60,499 bases of DNA, taken from the NCBI RefSeq assembly GCF_000820515.1, contig NZ_JXDG01000039.1:1-60499 (forward strand), given 5' to 3'. The notes beneath the pieces were generated by a model that ran no database searches, was not told where the DNA came from, and saw only the letters and a list, made by a program, of their open reading frames with translations. Each line of letters starts with the position of its first letter. Position 1 is the stretch's first letter. Origin of the DNA: Pseudomonas batumici (GTDB lineage Bacteria; Pseudomonadota; Gammaproteobacteria; Pseudomonadales; Pseudomonadaceae). Of the stretch, positions 1 to 9,455 are shown piece after piece. A program made the position numbers and the translations under genes.

Positions 1-1367
1 GAACGAGCGACTTCAGTGGCCAGGCGTTCGATCTGCGCAATGGCTTCGGCCACCACTTTGTCACCGGCGCGGGCCTCGCCGTCAGCATCGGCGGCGGCTT
101 GCGAGGCTTGCTCGGCGTTACGCGCGACCTCCTGGACGGTGGCGGTCATCTGGTGCATGGCGGTGGCGACCTGATCGGTCTCGGTCTTCTGGTTGTTAAC
201 CCCGACGCTGGTTTGTTCGGTGACCGCCGACAACCCTTCGCCGGCGTTGGCGATTTGCGTAACGCCCTCGCGAACGCCGCTGATCAGGTCGCGCAAGGCC
301 TCACTCATGTGCTGGATGCCTCGCTGCAGCACGCCCAGTTCATCGCGACGGGTGACCAGCAGGTTGCGGGTAAGGTCGCCCGCCGTAATGCATTCGACAA
401 CGTCCAGGGTTTCGCGGATCGGACGGGTGATCTGGCGACTGATGATGACGGCGGCCAGGATGCCCAACAGCAAGGCCAATAAGGTACTGCCCAACTGCAA
501 GGTACGCGTCTGGGCGACTTCTCTGTCGCGGCTATCCAGTTGAATCTGGTAGATCGCATCGCTGCGCGTAAAGATCTCACTCCCTTGCTCGGTCAAGTCC
601 TTGCGTATCAAGGCAGTGACGTTGATAGCCGTCTTGTAGGCCTGTAAGGCGGCGCGGTAGTTGCCCAGGGCCGTTTCCAGCTGGCGCAACGCATCCGACT
701 GAGACGAGCTGAGATACTCGCCAAGCTGTCTCAGGCCATCGACGGTTTCATTTACCTGGTTGAAGGCCTTCTTCTCGGTATCCGGGGTGCTGTCAGCGCT
801 GTAACCGCGAACCTCGAAACGACTCTGCAGGAACTGCTCCTTGACATGGCCGATGGCCTGGAGACGTTCGGAACGGCCCGCGTCGCCTGGATTCATTTGC
901 AACGCGCTAGTGCGAATCTCGTCGATCAACTTGGAGGTCGATTCGCCGATGCCAGCGATAGTTTGTTGTGCACTGCGGCGAGTGTGATACGCATCGCGCA
1001 ATTTATTCAGCGATTGCTGGTAGTTATTGATGATAACCGCTTGTTCTTTGGCCAGCTTGAGGCTTTCCGGATTTTTGAAACTACCCAGCAGTTTTTGCAA
1101 CTGGGCGATGAACGTATCCATATGGGCCTGCATGTTCTGTGCGGCGGTTTCATCCCCGTTGCTCAACATGTATTCCAGGCGGCTCACCTTCAGGTTATAC
1201 AGCGATGTACTTAACTGGGTAACCTCCCCCGTTCGGTTGCTGCGGAAGATCAGGTTGTCCATGCTGTTCCAACTGATCAGGGCCAGTAGGGTAGTCAAGA
1301 GCAGAACCAATCCGAATCCCAGGCCCAGTTTGAGGCTGACGCTGATATTGCCGAACACTTTATTCAT
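1..1367 (-). CDS. Methyl-accepting chemotaxis protein, partial (C-terminus outside window)
   Basis: This is a membrane chemoreceptor that would signal to CheW/CheA. About 455 codons lie in the window and no stop is reached before base 1. The ATG at 1367 opens with MNKVFGN and a first membrane helix (about residues 13-33). A long, mostly helical periplasmic region of roughly 250 residues follows, then a second membrane helix, a HAMP segment and the beginning of the signalling domain. The size and helical character of the sensor region suggest a helical bimodular (HBM) type, a class known to bind organic acids in Pseudomonas. The ligand is not predictable. The conserved signalling hairpin tip lies beyond the edge. 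Confidence 0.9.
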   Translation of the reverse strand, partial: MNKVFGNISVSLKLGLGFGLVLLLTTLLALISWNSMDNLIFRSNRTGEVTQLSTSLYNLKVSRLEYMLSNGDETAAQNMQAHMDTFIAQLQKLLGSFKNPESLKLAKEQAVIINNYQQSLNKLRDAYHTRRSAQQTIAGIGESTSKLIDEIRTSALQMNPGDAGRSERLQAIGHVKEQFLQSRFEVRGYSADSTPDTEKKAFNQVNETVDGLRQLGEYLSSSQSDALRQLETALGNYRAALQAYKTAINVTALIRKDLTEQGSEIFTRSDAIYQIQLDSRDREVAQTRTLQLGSTLLALLLGILAAVIISRQITRPIRETLDVVECITAGDLTRNLLVTRRDELGVLQRGIQHMSEALRDLISGVREGVTQIANAGEGLSAVTEQTSVGVNNQKTETDQVATAMHQMTATVQEVARNAEQASQAAADADGEARAGDKVVAEAIAQIERLATEVAR

Positions 1368-1537
1368 TCAATCTCTCTCAGGGCACGCTTTCACCAAAAG
1401 ACTGGCGACAGAACATTGGCACAATGCATTGTGCAAACCCTGTGAAGCACTATCCATCAGTGCATGCTGGTTCTTTACTAGGATTCCCCTTACCCCGTCT
1501 GCGCACGCCTTCGAGTTTGAGTGCCGCCAGGCCCTGT

Positions 1538-2167
1538 CTAGAGCAATCGTTGTGTCATGGCATAGCGAACGATATCGGCGGTGCTGGAAAATCCCATTTT
1601 TTCCATCAGGCGGCCTTTATGGGTACTGACGGTCTTGTGGCTGATCGCCAGGTCAGCGGCAATCCGCATGACGCTGAGTCCACCTGCGAGCAGGCGCATG
1701 ATCTGCAATTCACGGTCGGTCAGGACATCGTGCTCACAGTGCGATTCCAGGCCGCCAGCGGCGAAGGCTATCTGTTCAGCTAGCCGACTATCGATATAGC
1801 GTCCGCCGGTGGCCACTCGGCGAATGGCCAGGAGCAGCGTTTCAGGGTCGCTGTCCTTGGTCAGGTAGCCTAATGCGCCCGTTCTGAGCGCGCGCAGGAC
1901 GATGGGGACTTCGTTGTACATGCTCAATACCAGGATCGGCAGTAACGGATAGTGCGCGTGGATGCGAAACAGTAAATCCTCACCGCTGATGCCGGGCATG
2001 CTCATGTCGAGCAGCAGCAGGTCGATGCCGCCCTGGCGCAGTCGTTCGAGCAGCACCAGGCCGTTTTCCGCTTCGGCGACAACCTGCAGGTCGTCGTCCA
2101 GGGCGAACAGCCGCTTCAATCCTTCGCGCATGATGGCGTGATCATCGGCGATCATCAGTCGGATCAT
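1538..2167 (-). CDS. NarL/FixJ-type response regulator (orphan)
   Basis: A 209-residue regulator with an N-terminal receiver domain (acidic pocket ADDH, phospho-acceptor Asp in LLLLDMSMPG, conserved Lys in YLTKDS). It ends in a LuxR-type helix-turn-helix (LTDRELQIMRLLAGG, then SHKTVSTHKGRLMEKM). It is presumed to bind DNA when phosphorylated. It sits 59 bp downstream of, and on the same strand as, the PAS-GGDEF-EAL gene, so the two may be co-transcribed. No histidine kinase lies beside it; its partner is either unlinked or the pair works with the c-di-GMP protein. The target genes are unknown. Confidence 0.92.
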   Translation of the reverse strand: MIRLMIADDHAIMREGLKRLFALDDDLQVVAEAENGLVLLERLRQGGIDLLLLDMSMPGISGEDLLFRIHAHYPLLPILVLSMYNEVPIVLRALRTGALGYLTKDSDPETLLLAIRRVATGGRYIDSRLAEQIAFAAGGLESHCEHDVLTDRELQIMRLLAGGLSVMRIAADLAISHKTVSTHKGRLMEKMGFSSTADIVRYAMTQRLL

Positions 2168-2226
2168 GGTGTTTCTCTACCTGTCTTAATGAGAGTGCGT
2201 ACACGGGTACGTCGACCGGGGACAAG

Positions 2227-4731
2227 TCATCGGATACCGGCCTTGTAGAGCAGCAGTTGTTCGAAGTCTTCCCGCGGCATGGCCTTGCCGTACAGATAGC
2301 CCTGCGCGCTGTGGCAACCGGAGCCTTGCAGAAAGGCTTCCTGAGAGGGCTCTTCGACACCTTCGGCCACCAGCGCCATGCCCAGGGCATGGGCCATGGA
2401 GATAATGGCCTTGACCAACTCGACGCTCTCACGGTGGTGGTCGATACCACGGATAAAGGAGCGGTCAATCTTCAGGACTTCAACCGGAAAGCGACTCAGG
2501 TAACCGAGTGCCGAATAGCCAGTGCCAAAGTCGTCAATGGCGATGGTGAGTCCCATGGCGAACAGCCGCTCAAGGATCTCGCGCACGGCTATATTGTTGT
2601 CCAGCAACAGACCTTCGGTGATTTCCAGCGTCAACCATCCTGGCTCGCAGCCGGTGTCCTGCAAGATGACGCGGATCGAGTTGGCCAGATCGTTCATCCT
2701 GAACTGCCGAGGCGAGAGATTCACGGATACCTTCAGCGCCGGATGTCGGTCATCGCGATTCCAGGCTACCGCGACCTGGCAGGCTTTACGCAACACCCAT
2801 TCACCGATACCGACGATCAGCCCGGTTTCCTCGGCGATCGGAATGAACGTGTCTGGAGGTACCGGCCCGTGCCGGGGGTGGTTCCATCGTAACAAGGCTT
2901 CGGCACCAATCAAACGCCCGCTGGCCAAGTCGACCTGCGGTTGGTAATGCACTTCCAACTCTCCGTTGGGCTGAGCATCGCGCAGGCTGGCCGCGAGCGC
3001 CATGCGCTCTGTCGTCGTTTGGATGAGCTGTGCCGAATAGACCTGTACGTTGTTACGCCCTTGCTCCTTGGCATGATACATCGCCGAGTCGGCGTACTGC
3101 AGCAGTTCACTGATCGTGCTGGCATCGCCTGGGTAGCAGGCAATACCGATACTACCGGAGATGAACAGCTCCCGCTCCCGGATCGGGTAGATCCCACTGA
3201 TCGCCTGTAGCAGCTTGCCGGCCAAGGCGTTCAAGCTGACGCCTGTCGCCAGAGGCAGGATCAGGGCGAACTCGTCGCCGCCCAGGCGGGCGACCGTGTC
3301 GCTGTCGCGCACCGCACGCTGCAAGCGCCTGGCGGTTTCCTGCAGCAAATCATCGCCCGCACTGTGACCCAACGTGTCGTTGATCACTTTGAAATTGTCG
3401 AGATCGAGAATGGCTACCGCCACCTGGCGGTTGTATCGGCTCGCGTGGGTTATTGCTTGATGCAGTCGGTCCTTGAAGAGTTCGCGATTGGGCAGCGCGG
3501 TCAGAGAGTCGTAAAAGGCCATGGTATGCAACTGCTGCTGGTAGGCTTTGATCTCGCTGATGTCGCGCGCGATGGTCAATACGCTGGCGACTTGGCCGTG
3601 CGAGTCGAACTCAGGCACCGCCCGGACATGCTGGACGACCTGCTCGCCATTCGCCCTGGTCCAGGTGGCCTCCAGGGCGACGGGCCGGGCGCTCTGCATG
3701 ACATCCATGATGCCCTTTTGGTAGCGGCTCGTCAGTTCCTCCGACAACGGGCCTCTGTGACTGATCGGTGTACCCACGACATCGCTGAGCGCAATACCAT
3801 ACAACTGCTCATAGGCGGGGTTGACGTAGACACGCCGGCCTTCGAGGTCATAGCGCACAATGACATCCGGCGAGTTCTCCACCAGCGTGCGGAATTCCTG
3901 CTCCTTGAGCCTCAGTGCCTGTTCGGCACGGCGCAGTCCGGTGATATCACGCCCCACCGCCAGCACGCTGGTCACCTCGCCGTCGGCCGCTCGTTCCGGC
4001 ACGACGCGGATATGGCTGATGAGCTGCCGACCATCGAAGCCCTGCCAGACCAACTCGTGTTCGTCGGGATGCCCGCTACGCAGCACCCCCAACAGCGTTG
4101 CTTCATAGGCCAGTATCTCGGGAGTGTTGGAAGCGTGACTGGGTTTCTTGCCGAGTACCGCCGTCTCGGGCAACCCGATCATGTGCACGAATACGGGATT
4201 GGCATAGGTACGCAGGAGATTGCGGTCGTAGCGAGCGATGGTGTCGGGGGTATGCTCCGCCAGCGTGCGGAATGCCTGCTTGTCGCTCAGCAGTTGTTGC
4301 TCAGGGTGCCTGCTCTGCGTGATGTCTCGCACAAAGCACAGGAAGTTCGTGATGCGCCCGCTCGCATTGCGCAAGGGAATCAGGCTCTGCAAGAAGAGAC
4401 GACGACCGATGGGCAGTTGGAGTTCGTATTCATCGTTCAATAAGCTGCCGGTGGCGATGCAGGCCTGGCTGCTGCTCGCTATTCGACTCGTGATAGCCTC
4501 AGGCAATCGCTCGTCTGGACACTGGCCGAGCAACTCGCTTTTGGACAGGCCCAATAGCCTCTCCATCGTAGGATTGACGTCGATAAAGCGCAGACGAGCG
4601 TCTTCACAGATGGCAAACAGCGCCAGGCAAGCGGTACTGTTCGCGAATGCCGTCTGATAGAGGTCGACGCAGGTAGAGGCCAGCTCCCCGGGTGGGCTGC
4701 AAAAAGGCAGCTTCTCGGTCATGCTCGCCAC
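2227..4731 (-). CDS. PAS-PAS-PAS-GGDEF-EAL cyclic-di-GMP protein
   Basis: An 834-residue cytoplasmic sensor for c-di-GMP turnover. Three PAS-like segments occupy about residues 25-140, 150-270 and 275-395. The GGDEF domain follows with an intact GGDEF at 484-488 and an inhibitory-site RxxD at 475-478. The EAL domain has EAL at 611-613, EITE at about 703 and DDFGTGYS at about 733. Both catalytic signatures are intact, so it could make and degrade c-di-GMP; many such hybrids show only net phosphodiesterase activity. No membrane helix or signal peptide is visible. It is followed by an orphan response regulator on the same strand. Confidence 0.93.
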   Translation of the reverse strand: MASMTEKLPFCSPPGELASTCVDLYQTAFANSTACLALFAICEDARLRFIDVNPTMERLLGLSKSELLGQCPDERLPEAITSRIASSSQACIATGSLLNDEYELQLPIGRRLFLQSLIPLRNASGRITNFLCFVRDITQSRHPEQQLLSDKQAFRTLAEHTPDTIARYDRNLLRTYANPVFVHMIGLPETAVLGKKPSHASNTPEILAYEATLLGVLRSGHPDEHELVWQGFDGRQLISHIRVVPERAADGEVTSVLAVGRDITGLRRAEQALRLKEQEFRTLVENSPDVIVRYDLEGRRVYVNPAYEQLYGIALSDVVGTPISHRGPLSEELTSRYQKGIMDVMQSARPVALEATWTRANGEQVVQHVRAVPEFDSHGQVASVLTIARDISEIKAYQQQLHTMAFYDSLTALPNRELFKDRLHQAITHASRYNRQVAVAILDLDNFKVINDTLGHSAGDDLLQETARRLQRAVRDSDTVARLGGDEFALILPLATGVSLNALAGKLLQAISGIYPIRERELFISGSIGIACYPGDASTISELLQYADSAMYHAKEQGRNNVQVYSAQLIQTTTERMALAASLRDAQPNGELEVHYQPQVDLASGRLIGAEALLRWNHPRHGPVPPDTFIPIAEETGLIVGIGEWVLRKACQVAVAWNRDDRHPALKVSVNLSPRQFRMNDLANSIRVILQDTGCEPGWLTLEITEGLLLDNNIAVREILERLFAMGLTIAIDDFGTGYSALGYLSRFPVEVLKIDRSFIRGIDHHRESVELVKAIISMAHALGMALVAEGVEEPSQEAFLQGSGCHSAQGYLYGKAMPREDFEQLLLYKAGIR

Positions 4732-5061
4732 CTTGTCTTACACGTGCGGGAGTCACCATTTTTCATCGGCCTATCTCTGACTGAGGCGCCCGACCGGAGC
4801 CGGGATTTATCGCCGTGTGTGGGGAGCAGAGAGGATGGTCATGCTTCGCGCCTGCCAGTCATGCCCTCTAATACGCCGCAAGGCAAATGGCATCATGCCA
4901 GTACAGATAAATGATGCAGGTCATGTGGATTACCTGACCATCGGACCTTGCTGATTTTCAAGTAGGCATAATTGTCGACAAGGTAGGCATTCCCTTACCC
5001 CGCATTGCGTGGACGATCACTAACGCGCAACAGCATCCAAGGCGATCGGGCCAATCGAGCC
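4732..5061. other. Intergenic region, 330 bp
   Basis: This lies between the start of the PAS-GGDEF-EAL gene and the end of the downstream response-regulator gene, both on the minus strand. It must hold the promoter of the former, but I see no convincing -35/-10 pair. A short inverted repeat (CAGGT, then ACCTG, around 4916-4938) and a direct repeat GTAGGCAT (near 4963 and 4983) are present. No coding potential is supported. Confidence 0.5.
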
Positions 5062-5694
5062 TCAATGCGAAATGATTCCGTGGTCAATCGCGTACTTCAC
5101 CAAGGCCGCGGGCTTGTCGATGTTGAGCTTGCGGCGGATGCTCAAACGATGGGTTTCCACCGTGCGCACGCTGATGTCCAGCTCGCGGGCCATTTCCTTG
5201 TTGTTCAGGCCCTCGACCATCTTGCGCAGCACCTGGCTCTCGCGCGGCGTCAGCTCGTTATCGGTGTTCTTGTCGGCGATCAGCCGCTGTGCGATCGCCG
5301 CACTGTAAAACGTCCCGCCGCTGGCGATGGCCTCAATGGCCGCAATGATTTCCCGCGAAGGTGAATTCTTCAGCACATAACCGCTGGCGCCGGAACGCAC
5401 CGACTCACTCACATACTCATGGTTGTCGTACATGCTGAGCACCAGAATCTTGAGCAGCGGGTACTGCTTGCTCAACACGCGGGTCAACTCAAGTCCATTC
5501 ATGTCCTTCAGCCCGATATCCACCAGCAGCAGATCCGGCTGGCAGCGCTTCACCATCTCCAGCGCTTCGGCGCCATTCTCGGCTTCGCCCACCACTTCCA
5601 GGGGGGGCATCACCGCCAGCAAGGCCTTGATCCCATCCCGGACCAGGGAGTGATCGTCGACCAGGGCGACGCGGATTGGATGGAGCAGATTCAT
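5062..5694 (-). CDS. NarL/FixJ-type response regulator paired with Cache kinase
   Basis: A 210-residue regulator: receiver domain (VDDHSLVRDG, phospho-acceptor in LLLVDIGLKD, YVLKNS) followed by a LuxR-type DNA-binding domain (LTPRESQVLRKMVEG, then VRTVETHRLSIRRKL). It lies 30 bp downstream of the histidine kinase gene on the same strand and is its obvious partner. The divergent neighbour is cstA, so the likely target is that carrier's promoter, by analogy with kinase/regulator pairs that control CstA/BtsT-type pyruvate uptake. That link is an inference from position. Confidence 0.93.
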   Translation of the reverse strand: MNLLHPIRVALVDDHSLVRDGIKALLAVMPPLEVVGEAENGAEALEMVKRCQPDLLLVDIGLKDMNGLELTRVLSKQYPLLKILVLSMYDNHEYVSESVRSGASGYVLKNSPSREIIAAIEAIASGGTFYSAAIAQRLIADKNTDNELTPRESQVLRKMVEGLNNKEMARELDISVRTVETHRLSIRRKLNIDKPAALVKYAIDHGIISH

Positions 5695-5724
5695 CAGGGG
5701 CGTTCGCTCTTGTTGTGGGCTGAG

Positions 5725-7086
5725 TCAGGACTTTGCAGCGGCAATTTTAAGCGGCAGCAGAACATCCAGTACACTCCTTCCCGGCATGGAGGCCAGTTCG
5801 AGTCGTCCGCCAAAATGCTCGACACGCTCGCGGATATTGCGCAGGCCGATACCCGAGTGACGACGCTCGACCTGGGCGACGTTGAAACCGATACCGTCGT
5901 CGACCACCGTCAGGCGCACAAATTCTGCGGCCCCCTGCAGGGTAATCGAGACGTGGTGCGCCTGTGCATGCCGTTCGATATTGGTCAGACCTTCCTGCAC
6001 AATCCGAAACAACGCGACTGGCAGCCCATCGACCAGCTCGCACTCGAACGCGTTGTTGTCGTAGGTCACCACCAGCCCGCTGCGCTGCTCGAACTCGGCA
6101 GCGAGCTGACCGATCGCCGCCGGCAGGCCCAGGGTGTCGAGCAGCGACGAGCGCAGATCGTGAGAGAGGCTGCGGACCTCGCCAATCGCTTCCCCCAGGC
6201 GCTCGATGGCTTCTCTTAAAATGCCCAGGCCCCTGTCCTGCCCTTTCTCCAGCACATGGCTGGCCAGCTCGAACTGAAACTTGATGGACACCAGGACCTG
6301 GCTGATACCGTCATGCAGCTCACGGGAAACCCGTGAGCGCTCTTCCTCCTGCAAGCTGACGATTCGCTGGGTCAAACGCTGGAGTTTCCTGTCGGCCAGG
6401 CGATGTTCGCTGACGTTCAGGGTCATGCCGCCGGCAAAGACCAGGAGCACCGCCACGAGGGCGACCCCGGCAATCGCCAGCATCGTCTTGCGGATGCCCA
6501 GGGCCACCTCGTCACGGGCCTGCTGTGTCGCGCGCTCGACGTCCTCGAGGTAGATGCCGGTACCGAGCATCCAACCCCAGCGGTCCAGCATGACCACATA
6601 GGCGAGCTTGTCGGTCACCTGGCCGGTCGAGGGTTTGTTCCAGGCGTAGCGTTGAAAGCCTTCCCCTGATTCGGCACTTTTCAGCAACGCCTGGATCACC
6701 GGCAGACCGTGGGGGTCCTTCATGTCCCACAGGTATTGGCCCACCAGTTCCGACTGGCGCGAGTGCATCAGGCTGCGGCCCTCGCGGTCGTAGACGAAGA
6801 AGTAGCCATTGACCCCGAAGCTGAGCTTGCGCAGTTCTTCCAGCACCTGTTGCTGGGCGTGCTCGTCACCCTTGCCGTCGTCGTAGAGCGGCGCGATCAG
6901 GCTTTGCGCCATGGCGACGTAGTTTTTCAGCTCGGCGCGCTTGCTGGCCAGAATGCTGTCTTCGATCAGTTGCGCCTGTTGATCGCCCAGTTGGCGGTTC
7001 AGGGAAATCACCAGCGCGCAGATGACAGCGATGGCCATGACCAGCGGCAAGATTCCCAGGGCGACGATTTTGTGCTTGAGCTGCAT
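5725..7086 (-). CDS. Cache-domain sensor histidine kinase (HisKA_3 type)
   Basis: A 453-residue membrane kinase. A first membrane helix (about 8-29) precedes a periplasmic single-Cache domain (about 35-190, with GYFFVYDREG and GWMLGTGIYL). A second helix lies at about 200-222. The dimerisation/phospho-acceptor segment SRELHDG has its His at residue 258, and the C-terminal ATPase carries DDGIGF and GIGLRNIRERV. Cache domains of this kind usually bind small carboxylates. Position beside cstA suggests pyruvate or a related acid as the signal, though this is unproven. It forms an operon with the response regulator that follows. Confidence 0.92.
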   Translation of the reverse strand: MQLKHKIVALGILPLVMAIAVICALVISLNRQLGDQQAQLIEDSILASKRAELKNYVAMAQSLIAPLYDDGKGDEHAQQQVLEELRKLSFGVNGYFFVYDREGRSLMHSRQSELVGQYLWDMKDPHGLPVIQALLKSAESGEGFQRYAWNKPSTGQVTDKLAYVVMLDRWGWMLGTGIYLEDVERATQQARDEVALGIRKTMLAIAGVALVAVLLVFAGGMTLNVSEHRLADRKLQRLTQRIVSLQEEERSRVSRELHDGISQVLVSIKFQFELASHVLEKGQDRGLGILREAIERLGEAIGEVRSLSHDLRSSLLDTLGLPAAIGQLAAEFEQRSGLVVTYDNNAFECELVDGLPVALFRIVQEGLTNIERHAQAHHVSITLQGAAEFVRLTVVDDGIGFNVAQVERRHSGIGLRNIRERVEHFGGRLELASMPGRSVLDVLLPLKIAAAKS

Positions 7087-7112
7087 GACGGATTACCGGG
7101 GCTCTCAGTAGA

Positions 7113-7137
7113 ACTACGTAGACGCTGCGTACGTAGT
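7113..7137. promoter_or_regulatory. Candidate operator between kinase gene and cstA
   Basis: A perfect inverted repeat, ACTACGTA - 9 nt - TACGTAGT, lies between the divergent kinase and cstA starts. The two arms sit on the same face of the helix, as expected for a dimeric NarL-type regulator. No footprint is known to me. Confidence 0.4.
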
Positions 7138-7249
7138 CGTGCGGATACTTTTGTTGACGGTATACACGGATATTGGGCCAGCTCCGCACAGCGGACACAA
7201 TTATAAAAATTACCGCCGCAGTCTACCGACTGTCGGCAGGAGACACGCA

Positions 7250-9307
7250 ATGACCCGTCTGGCTAAACACCTCGCCTGGTTTGCCGTGGCTGTCCTGGGA
7301 GCGTTTGCGCTGAGTGTCGTGGCCCTGCGCCGCGGCGAAGCCATCAATGCCCTCTGGATCGTAGTCGCCGCAGTCGCTATCTACCTCGTCGCTTACCGCT
7401 ATTACAGCCTGTTCATCGCCAACAAGGTGATGCAACTCGACCCCATGCGCGCCACTCCCGCCGTCGTCAACAACGATGGCCTGGACTACGTGCCGACGAA
7501 CAAACATATTCTCTTCGGCCATCACTTCGCCGCCATTGCCGGCGCCGGACCACTGGTCGGCCCGGTATTGGCGGCGCAGATGGGCTACCTGCCCGGCACC
7601 CTGTGGCTGATTGCCGGGGTGGTGCTGGCCGGTGCGGTGCAGGACTTCATGGTCTTGTTCCTCTCCACTCGTCGCAACGGTCGTTCCCTGGGCGACATGG
7701 TCCGCGAGGAAATGGGCCGCATCCCGGGGACCATCGCCCTGTTCGGCTGTTTCCTGATCATGATCATCATCCTCGCCGTGTTGGCGCTGATCGTGGTCAA
7801 GGCCCTGGCCGAGAGCCCATGGGGGATCTTCACGGTGATGGCGACCATCCCGATCGCGATGTTCATGGGCGTCTACATGCGCTACATCCGCCCGGGCCGC
7901 ATCGGTGAAATCTCCATTGTCGGTGTGCTCCTGCTGCTCGGCTCGATCTGGCTGGGCGGGCAGATCGCCGCCGACCCGGTGTGGGCCAAGGCCTTCACCT
8001 TCACCGGGATCCAGATCACCTGGATGCTGATCGGCTACGGCTTCGTGGCCGCCGTGTTGCCGGTGTGGCTGATCCTGGCCCCGCGCGACTACCTGTCGAC
8101 CTTCCTCAAGATCGGCACCATCATGGCCCTGGCGATCGGCATCCTGATCACCATGCCCGTGCTGAAAATGCCGGCGTTGACCCAGTTCGTCGACGGCACC
8201 GGCCCGGTCTGGAAAGGCGGTCTGTTCCCGTTCCTGTTCATCACCATCGCCTGCGGCGCGGTGTCCGGCTTCCATGCGCTGATCGCGTCCGGGACCACGC
8301 CCAAGCTACTGGCCAGCGAAGGCCATGCCCGTTATATCGGTTACGGCGGCATGCTGATGGAATCCTTCGTGGCCATCATGGCGATGGTCGCCGCCTCGGT
8401 CATCGATCCGGGCGTGTACTTCGCCATGAACAGCCCGGCCGCCGTGGTCGGTGCTGATGCAGTAGCCGTGGCGCAGACCGTCAGCAGCTGGGGCTTCACC
8501 ATCACCCCGGACGCCCTACTGGCAGTGGCCAAGGACATCGGCGAAACCACCGTGCTGGCCCGTGCCGGCGGTGCGCCGACCCTGGCGGTCGGTATCGCGC
8601 AGATCCTCCACCATGTGCTGCCTGGTGAGAACACCATGGCGTTCTGGTACCACTTCGCGATCCTGTTCGAAGCGCTGTTCATCCTGACCGCCGTGGATGC
8701 CGGTACCCGTGCCGGGCGTTTCATGCTGCAGGATCTGCTCGGTTCCTTCGTTCCGGCGCTCAAGCGTACCGAATCCTGGACCGCCAACCTGATCGCCACT
8801 GCCGGTTGCGTGGCGATGTGGGGTTACCTGCTGTACCAGGGCGTGATCGACCCGCTGGGTGGCATCAACACCTTGTGGCCGCTGTTCGGTATCTCCAACC
8901 AGATGCTCGCCGGTATCGCGCTGATGCTCGGCACCGTTGTGCTGATCAAGATGAAGCGCCAGCAATACATCTGGGTCACCTTGCTGCCCGCCGCCTGGCT
9001 GCTGATCTGCACCACCAGCGCCGGCTTCATCAAGCTGTTCGATGCCAACCCGGCCATCGGTTTCCTCGCCCTGGCGAAGAAGTACAGCGTCGCATTGGAA
9101 GCCGGACAGGTGATCGCCCCGGCCAAGGACATCACCCAGATGCAGCACGTGATCTTCAACGCCTACACCAACGCCACGCTGACGGCGCTGTTCCTGTTCG
9201 TGGTCTTCAGCATCCTGTTCTATGCGATCAAGGTCGGTGTCTCGGCCTGGGGTAGCCAGGAGCGTACGGATAAGGAGTCGCCCTTCCAGGCCGTTCCAGA
9301 GGCGTAA
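7250..9307 (+). CDS. cstA: CstA-family carbon starvation protein / pyruvate transporter
   Basis: A 685-residue inner-membrane carrier of the CstA/BtsT family, whose characterised members take up pyruvate (and, for CstA, peptides were proposed earlier). The frame is rich in membrane helices from residue 8 on. It has the family segments NKHILFGHHFAAIAGAGP, a region ending in QDFMVLFLSTRR, and FHALIASGTTPK. The start at 7250 (MTRLAKH) follows a strong AGGAGA site at about 7238; an open frame extends 37 codons further upstream without a binding site. It is divergent from a Cache kinase/regulator pair that probably controls it. A terminator follows directly. Confidence 0.95.
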   Translation: MTRLAKHLAWFAVAVLGAFALSVVALRRGEAINALWIVVAAVAIYLVAYRYYSLFIANKVMQLDPMRATPAVVNNDGLDYVPTNKHILFGHHFAAIAGAGPLVGPVLAAQMGYLPGTLWLIAGVVLAGAVQDFMVLFLSTRRNGRSLGDMVREEMGRIPGTIALFGCFLIMIIILAVLALIVVKALAESPWGIFTVMATIPIAMFMGVYMRYIRPGRIGEISIVGVLLLLGSIWLGGQIAADPVWAKAFTFTGIQITWMLIGYGFVAAVLPVWLILAPRDYLSTFLKIGTIMALAIGILITMPVLKMPALTQFVDGTGPVWKGGLFPFLFITIACGAVSGFHALIASGTTPKLLASEGHARYIGYGGMLMESFVAIMAMVAASVIDPGVYFAMNSPAAVVGADAVAVAQTVSSWGFTITPDALLAVAKDIGETTVLARAGGAPTLAVGIAQILHHVLPGENTMAFWYHFAILFEALFILTAVDAGTRAGRFMLQDLLGSFVPALKRTESWTANLIATAGCVAMWGYLLYQGVIDPLGGINTLWPLFGISNQMLAGIALMLGTVVLIKMKRQQYIWVTLLPAAWLLICTTSAGFIKLFDANPAIGFLALAKKYSVALEAGQVIAPAKDITQMQHVIFNAYTNATLTALFLFVVFSILFYAIKVGVSAWGSQERTDKESPFQAVPEA

Positions 9308-9322
9308 TCGAAGCTAGATGAA

Positions 9323-9358
9323 AAAAATGCCCCGTATCGAAAGCTACGGGGCATTTTT
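9323..9358 (+). terminator. Rho-independent terminator after cstA
   Basis: A perfect 14-bp stem (AAAAATGCCCCGTA / TACGGGGCATTTTT) with an 8-nt loop starts 15 bp after the cstA stop. The flanking A and T runs make it usable on both strands. Confidence 0.9.
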
Positions 9359-9455
9359 CGTTGGTGAGCCGCAACACCTCGTTCCTTTGACGCGGATTCG
9401 CTACTATGTTTGCTCCGCTTTCCTTGTCGGCGGATTTCTTCATTGTGGAGCCCGA

